DNA from: Paenibacillus harenae
GTDB taxonomy: Bacteria > Bacillota > Bacilli > Paenibacillales > Paenibacillaceae
Assembly (NCBI RefSeq): GCF_030812415.1
Contig: NZ_JAUSST010000003.1
Span: forward strand, 1-64,000
Direction of reading: 5' to 3'
Length of the DNA stretch: 64,000 bases
Part shown: one piece after another, positions 17,740 through 26,689 of the stretch
How the letters are laid out: every line of letters begins with the position of its first letter
Position numbering within the stretch: the stretch's first letter is position 1
The notes under the pieces: model-generated
The model's database searches: none
The model's input: only the letters and a program-made list of their open reading frames with translations
What the model was told of the DNA's origin: nothing
Program-made: the position numbers and the translations under genes

Positions 17740-17967
17740 ATGTTAAGCAGGTTTGATAAATTGATTTCCGCAACGAAGGAGACATTAGTACGGCAGTTGA
17801 AGCTCATCGATTTTAAAGAAGGATTCAGGTTCTTCAATCATTCGATTGAGAGAGTCTTAGAAGAATATCAAAGAATAAATGTAGATATGGATTGTTATAA
17901 TATAACATTCTGGGTTAACTCCTTGTGTATTAAGGATGGAAAGGCCATTAGAAAGCAAATTACATAA
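17740..17967 (+). CDS. hypothetical 75-residue protein
   Basis: ATG overlaps the stop of the preceding remnant (TAATG), suggesting translational coupling. Basic N-terminus and helical middle (MLSRFDKLISATKETLVRQL; FFNHSIERVLEEYQRI). Not recognised. It lies upstream of the DUF4157 gene but is separated from it by a terminator. Confidence 0.4.
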   Translation: MLSRFDKLISATKETLVRQLKLIDFKEGFRFFNHSIERVLEEYQRINVDMDCYNITFWVNSLCIKDGKAIRKQIT

Positions 17968-18005
17968 CATGAAGTAAATATTATTTTTAGACGCCTTACT
18001 CGATG

Positions 18006-18049
18006 AATACATCGCCTTGCGGCTTATACGCCCTGGCGATGTATTTTTT
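18006..18049 (+). terminator. rho-independent terminator
   Basis: AATACATCGCC, 18-nt loop, GGCGATGTATT, T run. Confidence 0.75.
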
Positions 18050-18197
18050 ATGCCTTGAAGTCGATTAGGCGAATCAGGAGATGCTGCTCCAGGCATTTCG
18101 GCTAATTTGTGCTGCAAGTGGTTACGAAACGTCTGGAGGGATTTATAAGATCTACTCCGAATTACTAGGGATAACAAGATAATCGGAGGGTTGAAGC

Positions 18198-20552
18198 TTG
18201 AAGGATCAAATGGCAAAGGCCAGTGAGCCAACTGCGGCCGTACAAAGAAAAACGGAGACCGCTGCTCCCGTCACGGCTGAGCAAGGCTTCGGCGGAGTTT
18301 ACGGCGGGTATTCGCCGGAGTTGATTATGCAGCTTCAGAAAAGCGCAGGCAACCGTGCTGTTAACCAGCTGCTGGCAAGCCGTTCAGCAGGCTCGGTACT
18401 TGGCGGCTTGGAGGGTTCAAGTCCTCCTGCACAGCTGGCCAAGGAGGCAGAGCCTAATCGGACAGGCATGCCGGACAGTCTGAAGAGCGGTCTTGAGACG
18501 ATGTCGGGCATGGATTTATCGGATGTATCCGTTCATTACAACTCCTCACGACCGGCAGAGCTTCAGGCTCACGCCTATGCGCAAGGCAATGACATCCATA
18601 TTGCGCCAGGACAAGAGCAGCATCTCCCGCATGAAGGCTGGCATGTCGTGCAGCAGCGGCAGGGGCGTGTCAGACCGACCACACAGCTCAAGGGTGCGGC
18701 CATCAATGATAATAGCGCACTGGAGCAGGAAGCGGATCAAATGGGAGCGCAAGCGAGCAGGCTGGGAACAGCCTCGCACACGCTGTCGGAATCAGCAAAC
18801 CGTGCAGCATCCTCTGCCGCTATTCCCCAGAGGAAGTCCTTTGGTCCTCTTCCGGTTGCCTCCGCGGATGCACCGATTCAACGTGCGCTGGTCCGGGATC
18901 AAGAGGTCATTGACGAACGCGGCGATACGTTTAGATGGGGCAAGTTCAAGGGCAAGAGGGATGACGTCAATCCTACCCATTCAGCCATCGAGGAAGGAAG
19001 AGGCACAACGCTGACCACCGGAGTCGATGCCAAAACCAAAGCGCAGTGGAGCCCAATCGACGGTTTGGCGGGTGAAGGAAAGCGAGTAGAGGCGCTCGTT
19101 GGTCCCGATCATAATCTAGGAACATCGCCTAGTCATGCCAATGCGGAGGCGAGGGTCAATGCATTCAAGGCGTTATCGGGCAAATCCTATATCTCGGGCC
19201 ATCTGCTTAATGAAAAGCTGGGCGGACCAGGCAACGACCCGCGGAATTTGACCGCCATCTCGGGCTCGGCGAATACGCTGCAAAGCTCGAATATTGAGAA
19301 GCTCGTTCGTGATCCGGTGAACGAGGATGGCGATTGGTACAAGTACATCGTAGACGTACAGTACAAGGACGATTCAACGGTTATGAAAGACAGCAATCCG
19401 AAGCTGCAGGCCTATGATAAGCTTGCCAAGAAGCCTACTGGTGTTGTCATTACCGATTTAGGAGGCAAGAAGAAGATTGACGTGCGTTACGCCTCCAAGC
19501 TGACAGCCAACTGGTATCAGGTCAATACCAAGGGCGGCAGATACGGCGCGGAATTCAAGAAAAACCTGAACATGGATTCTCCGCTTGCCGGCGGAAAGTC
19601 CAGTATGGCCGAGAAGAAGGGTGAAGGCGAGATTGCAGTCAAGCCCGACAAAAAGACTAGAGGTAAAGCCGCTCGAACGGATATCGACGCCGAAGAATTG
19701 GTGCTGACGACAAGCAATCTGCTCAAGACCGTTATCGAAAACCGCGAAGGCTTAATCGAGAGGCTCAATGAGGTGCGCGGCAGCAACAAAGAGCTGGCGG
19801 AGCTTGTGAAGGAGCTTGAGACGCTCGTTGACCAGGGCGAAGGAGAGTCTATTGAGCTTCGTGACATCGTCTATGATTACGGGTATGACTGGGGCTACGA
19901 TCATGGCAAGGCGGCCTATAATGATAATGTGGACTATTACGAGGATGACGGAAATAATGGTGCCTACAGCGAGGGATATGCGAAAGGCTACGAGCAGGGA
20001 AATTTTGATGCCAGGCAATATGAGCTCGGTCATTCCCATGGCAGAGAGGACGGCTATTATGAGTCGGGCTACACCGAGTACGAGAAATATAATGATATGC
20101 ATGACAATCAATCTTACCGTGGCGGCTACGAAGCGGGTGATGCTGACGGCCGCTATGACTACTGGTATGAGCGTGGGGAGCAGGACGGCTATCGCGATGG
20201 TCTGGAGGATCAGGAATGGCATCTGGTCAGCCAAGAGGAGGGGTATCTGGAAGGCTACGAGAAATCCTATGCAGATGGCTTGAAGGAGAGTCCGTTCGCG
20301 AAGGGGAAAAGGCCGATTTGTGAGAACATAAAGCTGACCTATGACGCTAACGAGGCCAATCAATTTAAATATAAGGAGTTCGACGGCACGACCGTCGTTT
20401 CTCTGACGGGTGAAAGTGATTATTTCAACAATGAGAAGTGGTATGAGGTGGAAGTCATGTTCTCGACCCATCATATTTTGCAAAACTATATAAAAAACAA
20501 TAAGTTTGCGAAAGCATTGATGCACAAGGATTGGATTCGAGAGGGTAAATAA
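18198..20552 (+). CDS. DUF4157 polymorphic toxin-like protein, nuclease-like middle, Gly-Tyr-rich tail
   Basis: A 784-residue cytoplasmic-looking protein starting at TTG 18198, 7 nt after GGAGGG. Residues about 39-60 carry the SPELIMQLQKSAGNRAVNQL motif seen in cargo of extracellular contractile injection systems. Residues about 92-165 form a DUF4157 domain with an intact metalloprotease-like HEGWH (H145, E146, H149) and VVQQ. Residues about 235-460 hold a possible beta-beta-alpha-metal nuclease core: ISGHLLNEKLGG (H335), NDPRNLTAISGSAN. A coiled-coil-like segment follows, then at about 559-690 a region of repeated GY..GY..G units. The last 90 residues form a separate small domain. No injection-system structural genes are in the window. 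Family knowledge supports a secreted toxin; the nuclease call is inference. Confidence 0.72.
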   Translation: MKDQMAKASEPTAAVQRKTETAAPVTAEQGFGGVYGGYSPELIMQLQKSAGNRAVNQLLASRSAGSVLGGLEGSSPPAQLAKEAEPNRTGMPDSLKSGLETMSGMDLSDVSVHYNSSRPAELQAHAYAQGNDIHIAPGQEQHLPHEGWHVVQQRQGRVRPTTQLKGAAINDNSALEQEADQMGAQASRLGTASHTLSESANRAASSAAIPQRKSFGPLPVASADAPIQRALVRDQEVIDERGDTFRWGKFKGKRDDVNPTHSAIEEGRGTTLTTGVDAKTKAQWSPIDGLAGEGKRVEALVGPDHNLGTSPSHANAEARVNAFKALSGKSYISGHLLNEKLGGPGNDPRNLTAISGSANTLQSSNIEKLVRDPVNEDGDWYKYIVDVQYKDDSTVMKDSNPKLQAYDKLAKKPTGVVITDLGGKKKIDVRYASKLTANWYQVNTKGGRYGAEFKKNLNMDSPLAGGKSSMAEKKGEGEIAVKPDKKTRGKAARTDIDAEELVLTTSNLLKTVIENREGLIERLNEVRGSNKELAELVKELETLVDQGEGESIELRDIVYDYGYDWGYDHGKAAYNDNVDYYEDDGNNGAYSEGYAKGYEQGNFDARQYELGHSHGREDGYYESGYTEYEKYNDMHDNQSYRGGYEAGDADGRYDYWYERGEQDGYRDGLEDQEWHLVSQEEGYLEGYEKSYADGLKESPFAKGKRPICENIKLTYDANEANQFKYKEFDGTTVVSLTGESDYFNNEKWYEVEVMFSTHHILQNYIKNNKFAKALMHKDWIREGK

Positions 20553-20591
20553 GTATAATCCTCTGACGCATTACAGGACGTACGTGACTCG

Positions 20592-20620
20592 GAGTACATC
20601 GCTGTTGCGGCGATGTACTC
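20592..20620 (+). terminator. hairpin after the DUF4157 gene
   Basis: GAGTACATCGC and GCGATGTACTC, perfect 11-bp stem, 7-nt loop, weak T tail. Its core matches the terminator before the gene (TACATCGC/GCGATGTA), so the gene is bracketed by similar hairpins. Confidence 0.6.
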
Positions 20621-20839
20621 ATTGTGCTGTACTCCAATATGTCTAAAGTCTACAAAACTCCGATTACTCTGATATTGTCAAGCTGTCTATGACGAATTGT
20701 AACAAATAGATGAGCAGGTGCTGCGGCGGCCTGCTCATTTTATTAAGCTAACGGGCAGTTTACGTTAATGAGTAGCTGTTTTTAGAAGGAAATCCATTGG
20801 TTTATTATTAATATATCATACAGAGAGAGGTGAGATTTG

Positions 20840-21181
20840 ATGTATGACTATATAAGCATCCATTCTGATGATTACACGAAAAAAGTAACGTCGAAGAATT
20901 TGGAACATTACTTAATTAATAATCTAGGTTTTGAAAAAGTTAGTCATCTAACATTTTACAAAGAACTCCATGGAGAACCAATCGAGCTAAGAGGCATCCC
21001 TGCTGAACTAGATGGTAGCTACGCGTTTAATACACTAGAGGGTGTTGAAGAAGTAAACTTAATTGAAATAGATTTGCCGAGATCCATTAGTGACATATTA
21101 GAACACGCCATAACTGGCATTGCTATTGCCATTTCTAAAGAGTTCTCATGGATTATAGATGAGGACCATGGATTAAGCTAA
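20840..21181 (+). CDS. hypothetical protein, candidate immunity partner of the DUF4157 protein
   Basis: A 113-residue soluble acidic protein (MYDYISIHSDDYTKKVTSKN; LNNLGFEKVSH-like segment; EVNLIEIDLPRSISDILEHA). GAGAGGTGAG precedes ATG 20840. It is the next gene after the toxin-like protein, 288 bp away and in the same direction. Small acidic proteins in this position are often immunity proteins, but the sequence itself does not prove this. Its last three codons (TTA AGC TAA) belong to a CTAACGGG repeat, so the natural C-terminus may have been replaced. Confidence 0.5.
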   Translation: MYDYISIHSDDYTKKVTSKNLEHYLINNLGFEKVSHLTFYKELHGEPIELRGIPAELDGSYAFNTLEGVEEVNLIEIDLPRSISDILEHAITGIAIAISKEFSWIIDEDHGLS

Positions 21182-21246
21182 CGGGTAGAACCGGAAGGGC
21201 TACCGCGTTGTAAACCCTTCGTTACGCTAACGGGCAGTTTTCGTTA
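21172..21246. repeat. CTAACGGG repeat, complete copy
   Basis: Left unit TTAAGCTAACGGGTAG, hairpin GAAGGG/CCCTTC (21194-21220), right unit GCTAACGGGCAGTTTTCGTTA. Its left end codes for the stop of the preceding gene. A left-unit-only copy is also seen at 20746-20767. Confidence 0.75.
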
Positions 21247-21345
21247 AACCTTATTGAACAAAAGCCCCCATTAGTTGAAAAAGACGATATAATAACTTTT
21301 AAAGTATAGAGTAGTATTTGTATTCGCAAGAGGAGGTTCGTTCTC

Positions 21346-21966
21346 ATGAATATTTTAATTTTAGGTGCAACTGGACGAGTTGGAAGTCAAATAGTTACTT
21401 ATGCCCTTCATGACAGACATCATGTTACTGTATTAGTTCGCACTCCAGAGAAGTTTCAAATAAATAATGAAAATTTAACGATTATTCAAGGGAATGTTTT
21501 AAATAAAGAAGATATAGTACGTGCAACACATGGGATTGATGTAATTATTAGCTCACTAAATACTGATGGGACAACTACTCTATCAGAAAGTATGCCTCTA
21601 ATTATCGAAGCAATGCAAAACGAAGGTATACAACGAATTATAACTATAGGAACTGCTGGCATCCTACAAAGTAGAACCACCCCAAATTCACTGCGTTATC
21701 AGTCAAGCGAATCAAAGCAGAAGTCAACCCGTGCAGCAAAAGAACATCATAAAGTTTACGATATGCTAAAACAATCAATACTCGAATGGACTATTGTCTG
21801 TCCTACGTATTTGCCTGATGGAGAAAGTGTAGGTAAATATCGTGTAGACCGTAATTTTTTGCCGGAAGGTGGTGTTGAAATATCCGTGTCGGATACAGCA
21901 GAATTTACATATAGCCAGATAAAAAGTAGCGATTTTATAAAATCACGTGTGGGTATCGCCTACTAA
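21346..21966 (+). CDS. NAD(P)H-binding (NmrA/atypical SDR) protein
   Basis: A 206-residue atypical SDR. The dinucleotide motif GATGRVGSQIV lies at residues 7-17, followed by VLVRTPEKF, IIQGNVLNKEDI and the VIISSLNTDG strand. The conserved IITIGTAG and WTIVCPTYLPDG segments complete the fold. AAGAGGAGG precedes the ATG. Members act as flavin/quinone reductases or redox sensors; the classical YxxxK pair is not obvious. Single gene. Confidence 0.82.
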   Translation: MNILILGATGRVGSQIVTYALHDRHHVTVLVRTPEKFQINNENLTIIQGNVLNKEDIVRATHGIDVIISSLNTDGTTTLSESMPLIIEAMQNEGIQRIITIGTAGILQSRTTPNSLRYQSSESKQKSTRAAKEHHKVYDMLKQSILEWTIVCPTYLPDGESVGKYRVDRNFLPEGGVEISVSDTAEFTYSQIKSSDFIKSRVGIAY

Positions 21967-22446
21967 TACTATAAAAGAAATACTTTCTTTGGTGGAGTGA
22001 TCAAGGGAGAGTATGCACTACTGAAGGTTATAAGAGAAGATTACTTAACGAAAAACAGTCCAAATTTGATTAAGCTCCCTCGAAATGATTCAGTTTCCTC
22101 ACTCAGACTCATGAATTCGCAGGATTTCATCCTGTAGTTAAGATGAAGAGAAGGATAATGGGGAGCCGGTGGCTATGAGATGGGCGGAACTGGGCATGCG
22201 GAAATAAAGGTGAATAGAAATCACCCATATTGTTCCATGATACGCACGTCTCCACTTCGCCTTAGAGATTCTCACTCCCATGTCTCAACGGGTCATAGCC
22301 CTTTCATTCCTTCGTCACATCTTAACTAAGGGGTGGAGGTCGGTCTTTCTAACGGAACGGGTCCGAGCCCTTTTGTTTAACGTATCCCGATACTCCGTGC
22401 TTCTTGTCATCCTGCGAATACTTGAGCTGGTGAGGATCGTTTAGTT
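21967..22446. other. IS110 flank without genes
   Basis: Probably non-coding end of the adjacent IS110 element. Contains a short dyad around 22120-22137 (AGGATTTCATCCT). No reading frame resembles a protein. No target duplication could be assigned. Confidence 0.4.
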
Positions 22447-23698
22447 TTATGCTGCTTGTGGGAATACTTTGGTCGGTTCGTAAACAATGCTGCTTCTAGC
22501 CAAAGCGATAAGCATTCGTGCTACTTTACCGATTAATTTCATGATGGATTTCATCTTCTTCATCTTCTTCTCCTCAACATTGTAGCGATGTGCCGCTCGA
22601 ACTTCCGGATTAGTCATGACGGTACTCATCGTCATGAGATAGAGAAAATGACGTAAGCGTGGCCGGCCTCGCTTACTAAGCACCATCTTTCCTCGCCATT
22701 TCCCTGAGCTAGCCTCAGCAAGATTCAACCCAGCATGACGAAGCAAGGCATTACCATGCGCATAGCCACTTAGATCACCAGCTTCGCCGAGTATACCGGC
22801 TAGATTTGTTACATAAACACCTCGTATTTCAAGGAGTTTTTGTGCATAGGGAATGCGTTCAAGTATGATTCGAACCTCATGCTCAATTTGTTCAAGCTGA
22901 CGCTGAGCGAGGTCATATTCTTCAATTAATTGCCCAAGATGGAGCTTGTAAGCATGAAGTGCTTGAGTAGTACCTACACTGGTTTTTGCAAGTGAAATGA
23001 GCTGTTCAGCACGTTTAACACCAGCATGACGCTTTACATACTGCTTCCAACCGGCAATGACTTGTTCCGTATCTAGCTGGCTGATTTCTTTCGGTAGAGG
23101 AAAGAGCCTAAGTGTTGCGATTGCACTGGTGCAAGTAAGGATTTTAAAGACCTGGCGAAGTTCGGGGAATACAATATCTACCCACCGATGAATCTGATTT
23201 ACCGCGGCGTTGAGGCGTTTGGTAACAGTCTCTCGATTTGCCATTAAAATACGCAGTTCCTCGTAGTCTCCGGGATGGAAACGAACAGGAGAGTAGTACC
23301 CGTTTTTGACCATGTCTGCAATGACTAGTGCATCCTTATGATCACTCTTAGACGGTGTGTTATCCCGATTTTCCTTGTTCTTTTTGACGAGATGAGGATT
23401 CACTAGAACGGACTCAGAGCCAGCGTGCTAGACTAAACCAGTAGTGGCCTGTGGGCTCCATGCCAACGATGACGCTGCTAAGTCTGTAGGATTTGAGTAG
23501 ATCTTGGATCCAACGTTCGAACTGATTGAACCCTTCACGATGGTTACCAAACTCGAGTGGGGTTCCCAAAGCAATCCCACGAAAGCTGACAGCGCGAGCC
23601 ACATGGACTTCTTGAGCGATATCTACACCAATGACCAAGTGATGAACGGTAATGTTTTCAATGAGTTGATTTTGCTTGTCCTGTGCCTTAAACTTCAT
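22447..23698 (-). pseudogene. IS110-family transposase, frame broken
   Basis: Start at 23698 behind AGGAGGTCG. The N-terminal RuvC-like DEDD domain is readable (VIGVDIAQEVHVARAV; VIVGMEPTGHYWFSLARWL), then a stop at about 23414. The frame resumes as SVLVNPHLVKKNKENRDN, SKSDHKDALVIADM and continues through the C-terminal transposase_20 region (RGVYVTNLAGILGEAGDLSG; SSGKWRGKMVLSKRGRPRLR) to 22447. A few codons between WL and VLVNP are lost along with the frame. The element is therefore dead, unless supplied in trans. IS110 elements lack clear terminal repeats, so the ends are not defined here. Confidence 0.9.
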
Positions 23699-23811
23699 AG
23701 TAGAGCGACCTCCTGATGGGCTTTTTGAGGCTTTTGACCTCGTGCGTAATCCCATCGTACAGAGGCGCTCGTTTTTGTTCAAACTCCAAATTATTCGTTT
23801 TACAGGAATTC

Positions 23812-23890
23812 TAACGGGAAACGTTAGTTCAATAAACAGCGGCAGTTTTGGACTTAATATCTGAGTCCAAGGCTACCGCTGTTCCTATTT
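23812..23890. repeat. CTAACGGG repeat with long hairpin
   Basis: Left unit TCTAACGGGAAACGTTAG, then a hairpin AACAGCGG...TTGGACT/AGTCCAA...CCGCTGTT (23834-23883). The same long hairpin type appears at 53648-53687. Confidence 0.7.
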
Positions 23891-24033
23891 TTAAGCAGTC
23901 TAATCGATTTATTACTCGAGCATATCCCGCGACGATATGTTTCCTCAGACAGCGCATGTGGAGTCGGTCATATTGATGGTTCGAAAATGAGATGTGACAG
24001 TACCGCTCAAATGTAATGTTGATGAAGGTTTAG

Positions 24034-24108
24034 TAGACTTACCTCAGCTGAGAGGGCGCTTCGCTGGCAGTGAAGAGGTCAGCGGTTCGATCCCTCTAAG
24101 GTCCACCA
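24034..24108 (+). tRNA. decayed tRNA-Ala (GGC) remnant
   Basis: A 75-nt sequence with a perfect anticodon arm (CTTCG, loop CTGGCAG, TGAAG; anticodon GGC), TTCGATC T-loop and encoded CCA end. The acceptor stem fails: TAGACTT against AAGGTCC pairs at only about four positions, and the T-stem has a mismatch. The 3' half is far better kept than the 5' half. This is a tRNA pseudogene, or the 3' copy left by an integrating element. No intact tRNA is in the window. Confidence 0.6.
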
Positions 24109-24120
24109 TACACGATAAAC

Positions 24121-24148
24121 GCACGCAGTCCGTCGGGGCTGCGTTTTT
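24121..24148 (+). terminator. terminator after the tRNA remnant
   Basis: ACGCAG, loop, CTGCGT and five T. It suggests that the tRNA locus was once expressed. Confidence 0.65.
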
Positions 24149-24297
24149 CAAAATTGGGGCGTTCCATGCGTAGGGAGTGCTGAGAAACTTCAACGAATTG
24201 TCATCAACGGACGAAGTATCTGGATTGTCAACATAATAAGGAACTCGGGAGTGTATCAACACTACTAGGCTCAGAATAAAGGAATACAGTTGATTAG

Positions 24298-24316
24298 CAA
24301 ACACTTAAAGTGTTTG
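24298..24316. promoter_or_regulatory. 19-bp perfect palindrome, likely operator
   Basis: CAAACACTT A AAGTGTTTG, 44 bp upstream of the WYL regulator start. Position and symmetry fit an operator, probably autoregulatory. Confidence 0.6.
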
Positions 24317-24359
24317 TTAGAATTTAATTATAGTGTTAATCAAAGGTGAGGGTTATGTT

Positions 24360-25322
24360 ATGCCAAAAAATGATAATATGCTAACCATTCTATGGATGTT
24401 GAATTCGGAAGAGAAATTGACTGCGAAGCAAATATCGGAAAAGTTGGAGATAAATATAAGAACAGTTTATCGGTATATGGATGCATTATGTGCCAGTGGC
24501 GTCCCTATCATATCCGACACCGGGCACAATGGCGGGTATAGCTTGCTGCACAATTTTATCAAATCTCCTCTGTTATTTAGTATGGATGAAAAAAAGACAC
24601 TGCTTCATGCTGCCCTATTTGCAAAAGAAGCCGGGTATCCTTTGAGTGAGGCATTAGAGAATGCAACATCCAAGTTGAAAATGTATTCGAATCAGGAGCA
24701 GGAAAGGTTACTAAGCCATCATTTAGCCGGATTTGAAGTAATAAACCGCAGGGGATACCCCGCTGTACAGCCGGTATTGCAGGAATTGGAGCACGCTGTA
24801 GCAAATGAATGGTCTGTAGAAATTTCTTATCGTAACAGTCATGAAGAGCAGTCCCCCAATAGGGTAATAGACCCCTATGGCGTGGTTAATTGGAACAATA
24901 AGTGGTACACCATTGCATTCTGCCACCTGCGGAATGAGATCCGCAGCTTTCGGGTAGAACGAATTCTGAGCATCACACGCACGCCATTCTCATTTAGGCG
25001 TCCCAATGAATTTTCAGCGCGTACTTTTTTTATGAATAATCTGTTACCAGATGTAGCAGGTAAATCCGGATACATTTCTTTAATTATTAGTGGCAAGGCA
25101 GAGGCGTTGGATGATCTATGCATACATTGGTTTTTGGAGCATCATTTGCAGGAGCGGACATCGACGCAAGCCATTTTTTTACTTGAGGAAGAAGCGCTGT
25201 ATACACATGTTCCGTTAATCATTCTTCCTTATGGGAAATCCATTCGAGTTATAGAGCCACAGAATCTAAAGAATAAACTTGTGGCGGTTGCTTCAGAGTT
25301 AATGGAATATTATCAAGTTTAA
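24360..25322 (+). CDS. HTH-WYL transcriptional regulator
   Basis: A 320-residue YafY-type regulator: winged helix at residues 1-60 (KLTAKQISEKLEINIRTVYR; GGYSLL), linker, WYL sensor from about 145 (WSVEISYRNSHEEQ; VIDPYGVVNWNNKWYTIAFC; RSFRVERI) and a WCX tail. ATG 24360 follows GGTGAGGG; a GTG nine codons earlier would extend it. A perfect palindrome lies in its promoter region. The following DJ-1/PfpI gene, in the same direction beyond a terminator, may belong to its regulon. Confidence 0.85.
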   Translation: MPKNDNMLTILWMLNSEEKLTAKQISEKLEINIRTVYRYMDALCASGVPIISDTGHNGGYSLLHNFIKSPLLFSMDEKKTLLHAALFAKEAGYPLSEALENATSKLKMYSNQEQERLLSHHLAGFEVINRRGYPAVQPVLQELEHAVANEWSVEISYRNSHEEQSPNRVIDPYGVVNWNNKWYTIAFCHLRNEIRSFRVERILSITRTPFSFRRPNEFSARTFFMNNLLPDVAGKSGYISLIISGKAEALDDLCIHWFLEHHLQERTSTQAIFLLEEEALYTHVPLIILPYGKSIRVIEPQNLKNKLVAVASELMEYYQV

Positions 25323-25325
25323 CAG

Positions 25326-25359
25326 CTTCACTGACAGCAGTTGTCAGTGAGGTTGTTTT
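25326..25359 (+). terminator. rho-independent terminator
   Basis: TCACTGACA and TGTCAGTGA, 5-nt loop, then GGTTGTTTT. Confidence 0.75.
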
Positions 25360-25432
25360 ATTATAAGGATAACCACTCATTACAGATGAATGGTTGCTGT
25401 TACCTAATAAACTTGATGAGGAGCACTTAGAA

Positions 25433-26059
25433 ATGAATAATACCGTATATCTTTATGTGTTTGATACCATGTCCGATTGGGAAATAGGTTATTTAGCCGC
25501 CGAACTGAACTCTGGAAGATACTTCAGACAGGGGCTGGCTCCTGCCAAAATAGTCACCGTTGGGATAGAAAAGACTCTAGTAACTACAATGGGCGGATTG
25601 AAAATAATGCCTGACATCAAAGTGGATGAGTGCAGCATTAAAAGCGTAGATGCACTGATTTTACCTGGTGGAAATACATGGACAGAAGCTGTTCACGTAC
25701 CCATATTAAAAATGGCCGAGATGTGTTTAAAGGAAGGGATAGTCGTTGGAGCAATTTGCGGTGCTACCTTAGGACTTGCTCAAGCAGGATTGTTAGATTC
25801 ACGTTGGCACACAAGCAATGATTTGGCCTACCTTAAAATGATCTGCCATTCTTACACGGGCGAAGAATATTACAAAGTGGAATCTGCTGTTACCGATGGG
25901 GAATTGATCACTGCATCCGGAGTAGCTCCATTAGAATTTTCTGTTCATGTTTTAAAAGCGCTAGATGTATTTTCTCCCAAAACATTAGACGCTTGGTATC
26001 GTCTTAATAAAACTCATGAACCTAAATACTTCCACGAGCTAATGAGTTCAATCCAATGA
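25433..26059 (+). CDS. DJ-1/PfpI family protein
   Basis: A 208-residue class I glutamine amidotransferase-like protein. The nucleophile elbow is GAICGAT with C109, followed by LGLAQAGLLDSR and the conserved HTSNDLAY. The N-terminus has the usual VYLYVFDTMSDWEIGYL with a glutamate before the active site. ATG 25433 follows GAGGAG. Most like the PfpI/YdeA group (chaperone, glyoxalase or peptidase activities have been described in the family). Follows a WYL regulator. Confidence 0.82.
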   Translation: MNNTVYLYVFDTMSDWEIGYLAAELNSGRYFRQGLAPAKIVTVGIEKTLVTTMGGLKIMPDIKVDECSIKSVDALILPGGNTWTEAVHVPILKMAEMCLKEGIVVGAICGATLGLAQAGLLDSRWHTSNDLAYLKMICHSYTGEEYYKVESAVTDGELITASGVAPLEFSVHVLKALDVFSPKTLDAWYRLNKTHEPKYFHELMSSIQ

Positions 26060-26112
26060 TAATATAGGGATACAAGGCATGTGGAGTGTGTGGTAATGAT
26101 ATATCGGGATTG

Positions 26113-26149
26113 AAGAAAATGGAATATGATGAGATGAACTTCCATTTTC
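26113..26149 (+). terminator. hairpin after the DJ-1 gene
   Basis: GAAAATGGAA and TTCCATTTTC, perfect 10-bp stem, 15-nt loop; no T run. Confidence 0.45.
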
Positions 26150-26287
26150 AATATATTAATGCAGCGAATGTAGTAGGCTGAAGAGGGAGAGAGACTACTA
26201 AGTGTAAGGTATTTATTGAAAAAAGACTCATGGAAAATATAAGTGGGCTGAGGATTATATTAAATAAGTTCAATTTAAAGGTGTGCG

Positions 26288-26490
26288 ACCTGCGAGGTTC
26301 CGCTGACTTCCGTCAAGTATCCAAAGCAAAAACTCGGCAAAAAAGCCGACGAGTATTTGTTGAATATGATTCAAACCGATAGTCCGGGAAATGAGGGATT
26401 ATGATACAGACCGTCATTGATAGCGCGTGCATCGACAGCGGCACCCAAGTGATAATGAAGCAGGCATAGACCAAAGCCCTATGCTACTGT
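26288..26490 (+). pseudogene. LacI/GntR (AraR-like) regulator C-terminal remnant
   Basis: A start-less frame reads EVPLTSVKYPKQKLGKKADE, YLLNMIQ, the usual C-terminal pattern of LacI-type sugar-binding domains (PLTSVRYPKQKLG). It ends early at TGA 26401-26403; a second ATGATACAGACCG then repeats the MIQT codons with another short frame. Only a scar of a sugar regulator is left. The remainder of 26060-26624 shows no other gene. Confidence 0.45.
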
Positions 26491-26624
26491 CGTGTGTTTA
26501 GTACCGAATGCGGTAATGCCCAGAAGCGTTCGAGTACATGGCGCTGGAGCAGTTCGTCATGTCAACAACCATTTCGACTGAATCCTGCTCCCAAGGGTTT
26601 GCGTTCCCCTTGTCAATTTCAATG

Positions 26625-26660
26625 CAAAAAAGCCCGTATGCGATTACCGCATGCGGGCTG
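26625..26660 (-). terminator. terminator of the secreted esterase gene
   Basis: On the minus strand: AGCCCGCATGCG, 5-nt loop, CGCATACGGGCT, then six T. It follows the stop at 26690 by 30 bp. Confidence 0.8.
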
Positions 26661-26689
26661 TTTCTGCAACGTGGCACTGCTGCCCTAGC

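Noticed and set aside
19752..20525. 257-codon minus-strand frame inside the DUF4157 gene
   Set aside because: It is a shadow of the Gly-Tyr-rich coding region: hydrophobic codons arise from the complement of Tyr/Asp/Gly codons, and it has no start signals.
24044..24304. Minus-strand 86-codon frame
   Set aside because: Its C-terminal half is the antisense of the tRNA-Ala remnant, a well-known source of false protein predictions.
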